Shown here piece after piece: positions 53,090-64,000 of a DNA stretch of 64,000 nucleotides. The position numbers were made by a program, and so were the translations under genes. Under the pieces are notes generated by a model. That model worked only from the letters and a program-made list of their open reading frames with translations, did not search any database and was not told where the DNA came from. Numbering within the stretch: the stretch's first letter is position 1; every line of letters begins with the position of its first letter. The stretch comes from Qipengyuania sp. JC766 (GTDB lineage Bacteria; Pseudomonadota; Alphaproteobacteria; Sphingomonadales; Sphingomonadaceae): assembly GCF_040717445.1 (NCBI RefSeq), contig NZ_JBFEFL010000001.1:2304001-2368000 (forward strand), given 5' to 3'.

Positions 53090-54055
53090 ATGAACCAAAG
53101 AAAGATAGATCCCTGGCTAGGCCTCCGACCTCCGGAACGCTTGGGCGAGCTGTATGATCAGCTTGGTGATTTGCTCGACCAATTTGATCTGCTGGCGCGC
53201 GATACGGACTATCATGATCAGCGGCGTCATTGCGGCTTCGACGTTCTTCCGCGTGTGGCCTTTCCGATGCGTTGGCACGAGGTCCCGGCCGATAAGATAA
53301 ATCGGTGCGAGTCCATGTTGAGTGGACCACTGTTTACAAGCAACGACTTTCCTTGGCCGATTACCGGGCAATGGCAGGTGCCTGCCGAGCCCTTGCTCCA
53401 GATGCGCACTACCATTCTGGAGAAAATCTGGCCGCTCGGTCTCGATGACGGGCTTGTCCAGGTCTGGATGGATGACTGGGGAACGTCGATCGTGAGATTC
53501 GTGCCTATCACGAATGTTTCGCCACGCGATCTTACGGCGCCTCCCCAACTCACGGGCGAGGCCCTTTCCAAAGAAGCATACGAGAATCCGAACGTTTATC
53601 GGGAATGGCCGGACGGACTATCTTCGCCACCTTGGTTTTTGACCGCGTTTTCATTTGTCGGTCTCGATCGCCCGCTTCATGAATTTCCGACCGTGATCGA
53701 GTATGCTTTGGAAGATTTGGACTACTACGAGGCTGAGACGACCGGCGCGCCAATCGAAAAACTTCAGGAGCTCTCGCGGAAAATTAGCGCTCAGCCATAT
53801 TCCGGCGATATTTTCTCATTGACCAGCCACCCTAAAAAGCGGCTTGATCACAACGATCTGGTTTACGGGTCCTTGTTCGGAACTTTCCGGTCCGTTCAGA
53901 ACAGTCCCTACGAGATTTTCGAGTCACTCGCTTTACCGCTGATCGATCTGTCTGATTACGACAAGATTTTCGATTTCGGTTACGGGGATGCGCAACTTCT
54001 CACGCCACTGGACGATCCTGGTAGCGTATTCGTTTTTGACTGGAGTACCTCCTGA
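53090..54055 (+). CDS. DUF1963 (YwqG)-like protein, lower GC than neighbours
   Basis: A 321-residue soluble protein. The middle (GPLFTSNDFPWPITGQWQVP...GLVQVWMDDWGTSIVRFVPI) and the end (FDFGYGDAQLLTPLDDPGSVFVFDWS) resemble the DUF1963/YwqG pattern, whose members sometimes lie next to secreted toxins as immunity proteins. Function unproven. ATG 53090 follows CAGGATAA. Hand counts give about 47-57% GC for sampled lines, against roughly 65% nearby, and the codon choice is less GC-biased, which suggests recent transfer. No toxin gene is adjacent. Confidence 0.6.
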   Translation: MNQRKIDPWLGLRPPERLGELYDQLGDLLDQFDLLARDTDYHDQRRHCGFDVLPRVAFPMRWHEVPADKINRCESMLSGPLFTSNDFPWPITGQWQVPAEPLLQMRTTILEKIWPLGLDDGLVQVWMDDWGTSIVRFVPITNVSPRDLTAPPQLTGEALSKEAYENPNVYREWPDGLSSPPWFLTAFSFVGLDRPLHEFPTVIEYALEDLDYYEAETTGAPIEKLQELSRKISAQPYSGDIFSLTSHPKKRLDHNDLVYGSLFGTFRSVQNSPYEIFESLALPLIDLSDYDKIFDFGYGDAQLLTPLDDPGSVFVFDWSTS

Positions 54056-54080
54056 AGAGGCTGCGCTCTGCCCGTACCGG

Positions 54081-55283
54081 TCAGGCGCATTCCAGCCAGG
54101 GTCTCTGCTCGCCGGTCTTTTCCGGGCGGCGGGGCGGGGGCAGGGTGGCGACGCGGTTCCGGCCGGCGGCCTTGGCGCGGTAGAGGGCGAGGTCCGACCT
54201 GCGGCCGAGATCGGAAAGTTGGTCGTCCGACTGCAGCTCGGCGACCCCGAAGGACGCCGTGACCGTCATGCCGTCCGCCGCCCGTACGCGCAGGTCGCGG
54301 GCGACGATGGCCCGGATATCTTCGGCGAAATCGTACGCCTCCTGTGTGTCGCGACCGGGCAGGAGGACCGCGAATTCCTCCCCGCCCATGCGCGCGACGA
54401 CATCGTACCGCCCGGTCCGCTTGCGCAAGAGGTCGGCCAGTTCGCGAATGATCCGGTCGCCCGCGGCATGGCCGAAGCCGTCATTGACCGCCTTGAACCG
54501 GTCGAGGTCGAGCGTGACGAAGGCGAGCGGGCTGCCGTGGCGGCGTGCCCGTTCCACAGCACGCACGCCGTGCTTTTCGAACCCGCGGCGGTTGAGCGCA
54601 CCCGACAGCGGATCCGTATCCGACCGGGCGACCATTTCCAGCATCACGTCGCGCATGATGACCAGCAGCAGGCCGAGCGCGAGCGCGATCAGCGCGATCG
54701 AGCCGATGGTCTGCGACGCGGCGGCGTAATTGGATGCGATGTAGCTTTGCGGGCTGCTCGCCGAACCGACGGCCCATGCGATTATCGGCTTGGACAGGCA
54801 GGCGAGCGCCACCAGCACGCTGACGCAGGCCAGCAGCCTGTCGAGCGCCATGCGCCGGCCCGACGACAGCACGACATGGGCCATCAGCAGGTGCAGGGCC
54901 GCATAGGGAAGCTGGTAGAGTAAGAGGCGCGCGGACGATCCGTAAGTCAGGTTGAGCAGCACCGGGATCGCCGCCAGCGACGCGATCCAGACGATCGCGA
55001 GAGCGCGCTTGGGAACCGGTCGCCGGTAATGCTGGGCGAGGCCCACCAGCCCGCAGCTCAGCGCCATCAGGTAGGTTAAGTAGATGCCGACCACCGCGAA
55101 CACCGGCTGTTCCAGCCAGGGGAGGGCGAACTCCTGCACCACCACCAGCACGCCGATGCCGTACCCCGCCGCCAGCCACCACGCCCCGCGCACCGTGGGG
55201 TGCGTCTTCGCCACGACGGCGAAGGCCAGTGCGAAAAGCACCGCGACGAACAGGTTGATACTGAGAAGAAAAACGGCAGTCAT
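54081..55283 (-). CDS. Membrane-anchored diguanylate cyclase (GGDEF)
   Basis: A 400-residue protein with about seven to eight membrane segments in the first 210 residues (a MASE-like sensory part), then a GGDEF domain: DPLSGALNRRGFEKHG, FVTLDLDRFKAVNDGFGHAAGD, and the active-site motif ARMGGEEFAVLLPG. GGEEF is an active form, so it should make cyclic-di-GMP from GTP. No RxxD inhibitory site is obvious just before it. The start is ATG 55283 (MTAVFLLSINLF) rather than 55307. No EAL domain is present. Confidence 0.92.
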   Translation of the reverse strand: MTAVFLLSINLFVAVLFALAFAVVAKTHPTVRGAWWLAAGYGIGVLVVVQEFALPWLEQPVFAVVGIYLTYLMALSCGLVGLAQHYRRPVPKRALAIVWIASLAAIPVLLNLTYGSSARLLLYQLPYAALHLLMAHVVLSSGRRMALDRLLACVSVLVALACLSKPIIAWAVGSASSPQSYIASNYAAASQTIGSIALIALALGLLLVIMRDVMLEMVARSDTDPLSGALNRRGFEKHGVRAVERARRHGSPLAFVTLDLDRFKAVNDGFGHAAGDRIIRELADLLRKRTGRYDVVARMGGEEFAVLLPGRDTQEAYDFAEDIRAIVARDLRVRAADGMTVTASFGVAELQSDDQLSDLGRRSDLALYRAKAAGRNRVATLPPPRRPEKTGEQRPWLECA

Positions 55284-55477
55284 GAAGCTCACCGGCGACC
55301 TGAGCAAAGGGCTACGCGATTTGTCCGAAAACCTGGTTAACAGGTGGTTGCGTACTCTACCACGCCTGTATTTGACAGTTTTTCAGCGCGGAGCGCAGGA
55401 CGAAGCCGGCCTTCCTCACAGTCTTTGTTAGTCCGGAAGGGGGCGTAGCCCGCACGGGAGCCGGTCGTCGGTCGGCC

Positions 55478-56917
55478 CTATCGTGGCAGCTTGCTTGCCC
55501 CCATCAGCGCCTCGTCCACGCTGCGGGCGCATTGCCGGCCTTCGCGGATTGCCCAGACGACCAGGCTCTGGCCCCGGCGCATGTCGCCGCAGGCGAAGAC
55601 CTGCGCTTGGCTGGTGGCGTAGTCCTGCTCGTTCGCGGAGACGGTCCCGCGATCGGTCATCTCGACGCCGACCCGGTCCAGCAGTCCGCGGCGCGTGGGG
55701 CCGGTGAAGCCCATGGCCAGCAGGATGAGGTCCGCCTTCAGCGTGAACTCGCTGCCCGCGACTTCCTCGAACTTGCGCCCGTTCCATTCGATGCGGACGC
55801 ATTCCAGCCCGGCGACATCGCCGTTCTCGCCTGGGACCACGCGCTTGGTCAGCACGGACCAGTCGCGCGCGACGCCTTCCTCGTGGCTGGAGGAGGTCCG
55901 CAGCTTGAGGGGCCAGTGCGGCCAGGTCAGCGCTTTGTCCTCGCGCTCGGGCGGCTTGGGCATGATTTCCAGCTGGGTCACCCTGGCTGCGCCCTGCCGG
56001 TTGCTGGTGCCCACGCAGTCGCTGCCCGTATCGCCGCCGCCGATCACGATGACGTGCTTGTCCTTGGCCGTCAGCGTGCCGCGCGGGGCGGCGCGCACTT
56101 CGTCGTCGCCCGCATTGCGCTTGTTCTGCTGGGTCAGGAATTCCATCGCGAGGCGCACACCGGGCAGTTCGGCGCCGGGGATTTCCAGCTGGCGCGCCTC
56201 TTCCGCGCCGCCGGCCAGGACGATCGCGTCGAAATTGTCCTGCAGCGCGCGGAAGCTGACATCGACGCCCACCTCGCTGCTCGTCTTGAACACGACGCCT
56301 TCGGCTTCCATCTGCACCGCCCGGCGGTTGATGAGGTGCTTTTCCATCTTGAAGTCGGGAATGCCGTAGCGAAGCAGCCCGCCGATCCGGTCCGATTTCT
56401 CGAACACGGTGACCGCGTGGCCGACGCGGGCCAGCTGCTGCGCGCAGGCTAGGCCCGCCGGGCCGGAACCGATGACCGCGACGGACTTGCCGGTCGGCCG
56501 GTCGGGCTTGGCCGGTTCAATCCAGCCTTCGCGCCAGCCGCGGTCCACGATGGCGCATTCGATGCTCTTGATGGTGACCGGCGCGTCCACGATGTTGAGC
56601 GTGCACGCCGCCTCGCACGGGGCGGGGCAGATGCGGCCGGTGAACTCGGGGAAATTGTTGGTCGAATGGAGGACCGCCAGCGCGTTCTTCCAGTCGTCCT
56701 CGTAGACCAGGTGGTTCCAGTCCGGGATGATGTTGTTCACCGGGCAACCCGTATGGCAGTACGGGATACCGCAATTCATGCAGCGCGCGGCCTGTTCGCG
56801 CAGCGCGTCCCCGGAATGCGGACGCACGAATTCCTTGTAGTGACCCAGCCTTTCGGCCGGATCGTCATAGGTGCGATCCTTGCGCTCGAATTCGAGGAAG
56901 CCGGTTTCCTTGCCCAT
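55478..56917 (-). CDS. gltD: Glutamate synthase small subunit
   Basis: GltD passes NADPH electrons through FAD and iron-sulfur clusters to the large subunit. The 479-residue protein has the N-terminal cluster cysteines ([19 protein letters not shown] and [15 protein letters not shown]), an FAD Rossmann motif ([17 protein letters not shown]), an NADPH motif ([21 protein letters not shown]) and the FAD-closing [16 protein letters not shown]. It starts 5 bp after gltB. The open frame continues upstream through gltB in another phase but is not coding. Confidence 0.96.
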   Translation of the reverse strand: MGKETGFLEFERKDRTYDDPAERLGHYKEFVRPHSGDALREQAARCMNCGIPYCHTGCPVNNIIPDWNHLVYEDDWKNALAVLHSTNNFPEFTGRICPAPCEAACTLNIVDAPVTIKSIECAIVDRGWREGWIEPAKPDRPTGKSVAVIGSGPAGLACAQQLARVGHAVTVFEKSDRIGGLLRYGIPDFKMEKHLINRRAVQMEAEGVVFKTSSEVGVDVSFRALQDNFDAIVLAGGAEEARQLEIPGAELPGVRLAMEFLTQQNKRNAGDDEVRAAPRGTLTAKDKHVIVIGGGDTGSDCVGTSNRQGAARVTQLEIMPKPPEREDKALTWPHWPLKLRTSSSHEEGVARDWSVLTKRVVPGENGDVAGLECVRIEWNGRKFEEVAGSEFTLKADLILLAMGFTGPTRRGLLDRVGVEMTDRGTVSANEQDYATSQAQVFACGDMRRGQSLVVWAIREGRQCARSVDEALMGASKLPR

Positions 56918-56922
56918 AAGTC

Positions 56923-61563
<4,641 letters not shown>

Positions 61564-61672
61564 CAAAACACCTCGTCATGCCAGATGCCCGCGCGCCCCC
61601 GGGGGGCGGAATGCGGGCAGGAAAAGCGATCTGCGAATCCCCGAAACCGGGAATTATCTGTCGCGTGGCGCC

Positions 61673-61701
61673 TTAATGACGAAACGAAATGTTTTTTGCA
61701 A
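61673..61701 (-). promoter_or_regulatory. Candidate gltBD promoter
   Basis: On the minus strand TTGCAA (61701-61696), a 17-bp spacer and CATTAA (61678-61673) lie about 110 bp upstream of gltB. The match is moderate. A GC-rich palindrome (CGCCCCC-G-GGGGGCG, 61594-61608) lies between it and the start codon. Confidence 0.3.
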
Positions 61702-61770
61702 CTGCGAGCAAGGAGATAGTCCGGGCCGGGAACCGGACCATGGTGTCGATGCGGCCGGCAGTCTGGCGGA

Positions 61771-63468
61771 TCAGTTGCCGCCGCTCATCCGCTGCAGCTT
61801 TTCGAGAGCCTCGCGAAGCGCGCGTTCCGTATCGTTAGGTACGGCACTGGCAGGTTTCGGCTGCGCACTGCCGACCGGTGCATCGAACTTGCGCGGGGTG
61901 AAATCGCCCGAATCCATGTTTTCGTATGCACTGGCAGTATCCCCTTCGCGGACCGGTCCGTCGCTGGCCGGGAAAGCCGCGCCCTTTTCCTGACCGGGGA
62001 ACACCACGACCTGGCGGGGATGCTCGTCTTCCTCGTCGGCTTCGTCGATGCGGACGAAGTCTCCACCCCCGCCGAGCGACGAACGCATGGAGAGGAGCGA
62101 GCTGTAGGCGTCCTGGCTCTCGGCCGCGATGCTCTCGTTCTCGGCATCCGCCTCGAACTCGGCTTCGGCACGGGCAACCCCGGCGCGTTTCATGTAGTCG
62201 GACAGGTCGAGCGCGAGCGGACCGTCATCGTCCTCGCCGTATCCGTCCTCGTCTTCCTCATCGAGATCGAGCGGCTGGCCGAACGGATTGAACGGCGTGC
62301 GTTCGGGAAGGGCGGCTTCTTCGGAAGCCGGTTGCGGCTGCGCAGGCGCGGCGTCCTTCTCGGGACGGCGGAACACCATCGGCGTGTTCGCATCCTGCGC
62401 GGGCTGCGGTGCAAGATCGGCGGCGGAGCGGTTTTCCAGCGCGAAGGCCAGGCGCTCGACCAGCTCGACGAGGCCCATGTCGGCCAGCGGCTTGGTCGCG
62501 ATAGCGGGCAGGTCGCGCTCGGCGGCCGCGGGTTCGGCGGGTTCTTCGACCGAGTGCGCCTGTGCGGATTGCGACGGCGCGTCGAGGTCCGTGTGCTCCG
62601 GCGGATCGAAATCGGCGAACGGGTTGTAGTCGCTACGCGGTGCGAAACTTTCGGTCATGTCGGGCCCATCCTCGGCAGGCAGTTCGGGTTCTGGTTCGGC
62701 GGTCGCCTGCTCTTGTCCGCGCGTGTCGTGCAGGAAGGCTGCGTCGAAATCGGGTTCTTCGATTTCGGCATCCTCACTGAGGGCATCGTCAACGAAGGCG
62801 TCATCGGCGAAGGCGAGCGGTTGCGCGGTTTCTGCCGGCGCAGGCGAGTCCTCGATCGGAAGTTCGTCGTTCGCGAGCGGCAGCGGGCTCTCGTCCTCGT
62901 CCGCCAGCTCGGTCAGTTCGAGCGCGTCGAAATCGGCTTCGTCCCCGTCATCCCCGGCGTCGTCCCCGGCATCCTCGCTGGCACCGGGCACGGGGGCGTG
63001 ATCGAGAAATTCGCTCGGTCCGCTCTCGTCGGCGAGCGACAGGGCGCGGCGCCGGCCGAGATAGGGCGGGCGCGCGGGTGCATCCTGTTCGTCCACGGGT
63101 TCGTCGAGACTGTCGGAGCCCAGTTCGCTGCGGGCGGCGATCGGCTGCCTCGCCACGAGCGGACCGCTCGGCTTGGCAGGCTCCGCGACGCTGTTGCCCG
63201 ATGCGACGCGCCGCGCGAGCAGCAGGCCCATCACGACGCCGACGGCGGCAAGGGCGACGGCGATCACCAGGCGCGTGGTCATGCCGACCATGGGCCGCCC
63301 GGCCTCGTCCAGGCCGCCAAGGCCCATGTTCACATAGAGGCTTTGCGGCAGGATCAGGCTGCCGATGCCCAGCAATGCCGCGAACCACAGCGCGACCACG
63401 GCCGGAAAGGCGCGATGCGCACTGATCGGCACGGAAGATCGCCTGGTCTGGTTGTCTGTGCCCGTCAC
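61771..63468 (-). CDS. Large acidic membrane-anchored protein of unknown function
   Basis: About 565 residues. Two N-terminal membrane segments (FPAVVALWFAALLGIGSLIL and TTRLVIAVALAAVGVVMGLLLA) are followed by some 480 mostly disordered, very acidic residues rich in D, E, A and P. Short ordered islands include MGLVELVERLAFALENRSA and a C-terminal DTERALREALEKLQRMSGG helix. The start is uncertain: GTG 63468 has AGGGGA upstream, GTG 63522 would overlap the upstream glycosyltransferase gene, and GTG at about 63432 is also possible. A divisome or polar scaffold role would suit this layout, but that is speculation. Confidence 0.65.
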   Translation of the reverse strand: MTGTDNQTRRSSVPISAHRAFPAVVALWFAALLGIGSLILPQSLYVNMGLGGLDEAGRPMVGMTTRLVIAVALAAVGVVMGLLLARRVASGNSVAEPAKPSGPLVARQPIAARSELGSDSLDEPVDEQDAPARPPYLGRRRALSLADESGPSEFLDHAPVPGASEDAGDDAGDDGDEADFDALELTELADEDESPLPLANDELPIEDSPAPAETAQPLAFADDAFVDDALSEDAEIEEPDFDAAFLHDTRGQEQATAEPEPELPAEDGPDMTESFAPRSDYNPFADFDPPEHTDLDAPSQSAQAHSVEEPAEPAAAERDLPAIATKPLADMGLVELVERLAFALENRSAADLAPQPAQDANTPMVFRRPEKDAAPAQPQPASEEAALPERTPFNPFGQPLDLDEEDEDGYGEDDDGPLALDLSDYMKRAGVARAEAEFEADAENESIAAESQDAYSSLLSMRSSLGGGGDFVRIDEADEEDEHPRQVVVFPGQEKGAAFPASDGPVREGDTASAYENMDSGDFTPRKFDAPVGSAQPKPASAVPNDTERALREALEKLQRMSGGN

Positions 63469-63487
63469 TCGGGTCCGTCCCCTGTTG

Positions 63488-64000
63488 TCAGCCCTGCGGG
63501 ACCCGCTGCGGGTTTTGCGCACCGGATGCCCCTTCGACGGAGCGGCCTAGCAAGTTGTGGTAAACGGATTGATAACGCTGAACGTTCTTGGCCCAGTCGT
63601 GGTGCTCGGCGACATGCGCTCGCCCCGCATCGCGCATCCGGTCCCATGCTTCGCGCCGGTCGAGGAGATGGGCCAGGACACCGGCGCAGTCGGCGGGATC
63701 GTCCGGCGCGAACAGCACGCCCGTCACGTCCGGCTCGATCAGTTCGCGATGCCCGCCGACATCGCTCGCCGCCACGATCCGTCGCTGCGCCATCGCTTCC
63801 AGCGGCTTCAGCGGCGTGACCAGATCGGTCAGGCGCGATTTCTTGCGCGGATAGGCGAGCACGTCGATCAGCGAGTAGTACCGCTCCACTTCGGCGTGGG
63901 GCACGCGGCCGGTGAAGTGGATGGCATCGCGCGCCGGCGATGCCGCCGCTTGTGCCCGCAACGCCTCGTCCCGCGGGCCGCCGCCGACAAGCAGCAGGCG
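63488..64000 (-). CDS. Glycosyltransferase family 4, exosortase A/PEP-CTERM-associated type (5' end outside window)
   Basis: The last 170 residues of a GT-B glycosyltransferase; the frame runs off the window end (LLLVGGGPRDEALR). It shows FTGRVPHAEVERYYSLIDVLAYPRKKSRLTDLVTPLKPLEAMAQ, with breaks, and ASDVGGHRELI. The YPRKKSRLTDLVTPLKP stretch is characteristic of the GT4 subgroup found with exosortase A (EpsH1) exopolysaccharide clusters. It suggests that such a cluster continues past 64,000. The last 20 residues are unstructured. Confidence 0.8.
   Translation of the reverse strand, partial: RLLLVGGGPRDEALRAQAAASPARDAIHFTGRVPHAEVERYYSLIDVLAYPRKKSRLTDLVTPLKPLEAMAQRRIVAASDVGGHRELIEPDVTGVLFAPDDPADCAGVLAHLLDRREAWDRMRDAGRAHVAEHHDWAKNVQRYQSVYHNLLGRSVEGASGAQNPQRVPQG

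Noticed and set aside
61564-61770. Leader-peptide attenuator before gltB, starting at the minus-strand ATG near 61742
   Set aside because: A 22-codon frame exists, but it has no run of Glu, Gln or any other single amino acid and no paired terminator, so it lacks the evidence seen for thrS.

Overview
The window is about 64 kb of GC-rich, gene-dense chromosome from an alphaproteobacterium, most likely Sphingomonadales and probably near Erythrobacteraceae. This placement rests on gene content, not a search: a CYP153-type P450, the 180-kDa class NAD-glutamate dehydrogenase, the DUF3576-leuS-lptE-holA block, an rnd-lptC-lptA block, an exosortase-A-type glycosyltransferase and many small sphingomonad-like hypothetical genes. 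I saw no rRNA, tRNA, CRISPR array, transposase, integrase or prophage. Nearly all of it reads as core chromosome with single-gene insertions.

Layout. 1-2.2 kb: envelope glycosylation genes (GtrA, a GT-C-like membrane protein). 2.2-6.5 kb (minus): msrB, CYP153, an ABC-2 exporter pair. 6.5-16.4 kb: queG, a ferredoxin reductase coupled to the large NAD-GDH, then an LLM flavoprotein/TPR/hydrolase operon and a small lipoprotein. 16.4-17.2 kb: a two-gene XRE regulator/membrane protein operon. 17.3-22.8 kb: phoD, a hypothetical gene, then thrS preceded by what looks like a complete threonine attenuator (a leader peptide with five consecutive Thr codons and mutually exclusive hairpins). 22.9-31.7 kb: agmatine deiminase, M28 peptidase, glnE-bcp, an M23 peptidase and an acyl-CoA synthetase. 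32.0-35.3 kb: a one-polypeptide restriction-modification enzyme whose specificity region is about 50% GC, against about 65% next to it. 35.5-38.0 kb: a YqiJ/YqiK (NfeD-like/flotillin) pair. 38-45 kb: galU, murA, terC, phaB and several hypothetical envelope proteins. 45.5-52.6 kb: DUF3576-leuS-lptE-holA converging on rnd-lptC-lptA, then ung. 53.1-54.1 kb: a lower-GC DUF1963-like gene. 54-61.6 kb: a diguanylate cyclase and gltBD. 61.8-64 kb: a large acidic membrane-anchored protein and the end of an exosortase-type glycosyltransferase.

Themes. Nitrogen and glutamate metabolism recurs (NAD-GDH, GlnE, GltBD, agmatine deiminase), as does envelope biogenesis (LptE/LptA/LptC, MurA, GalU, GtrA, M23). 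The main regulatory discovery candidate is the thrS leader. The main accessory elements are the restriction-modification gene and the DUF1963-like gene.
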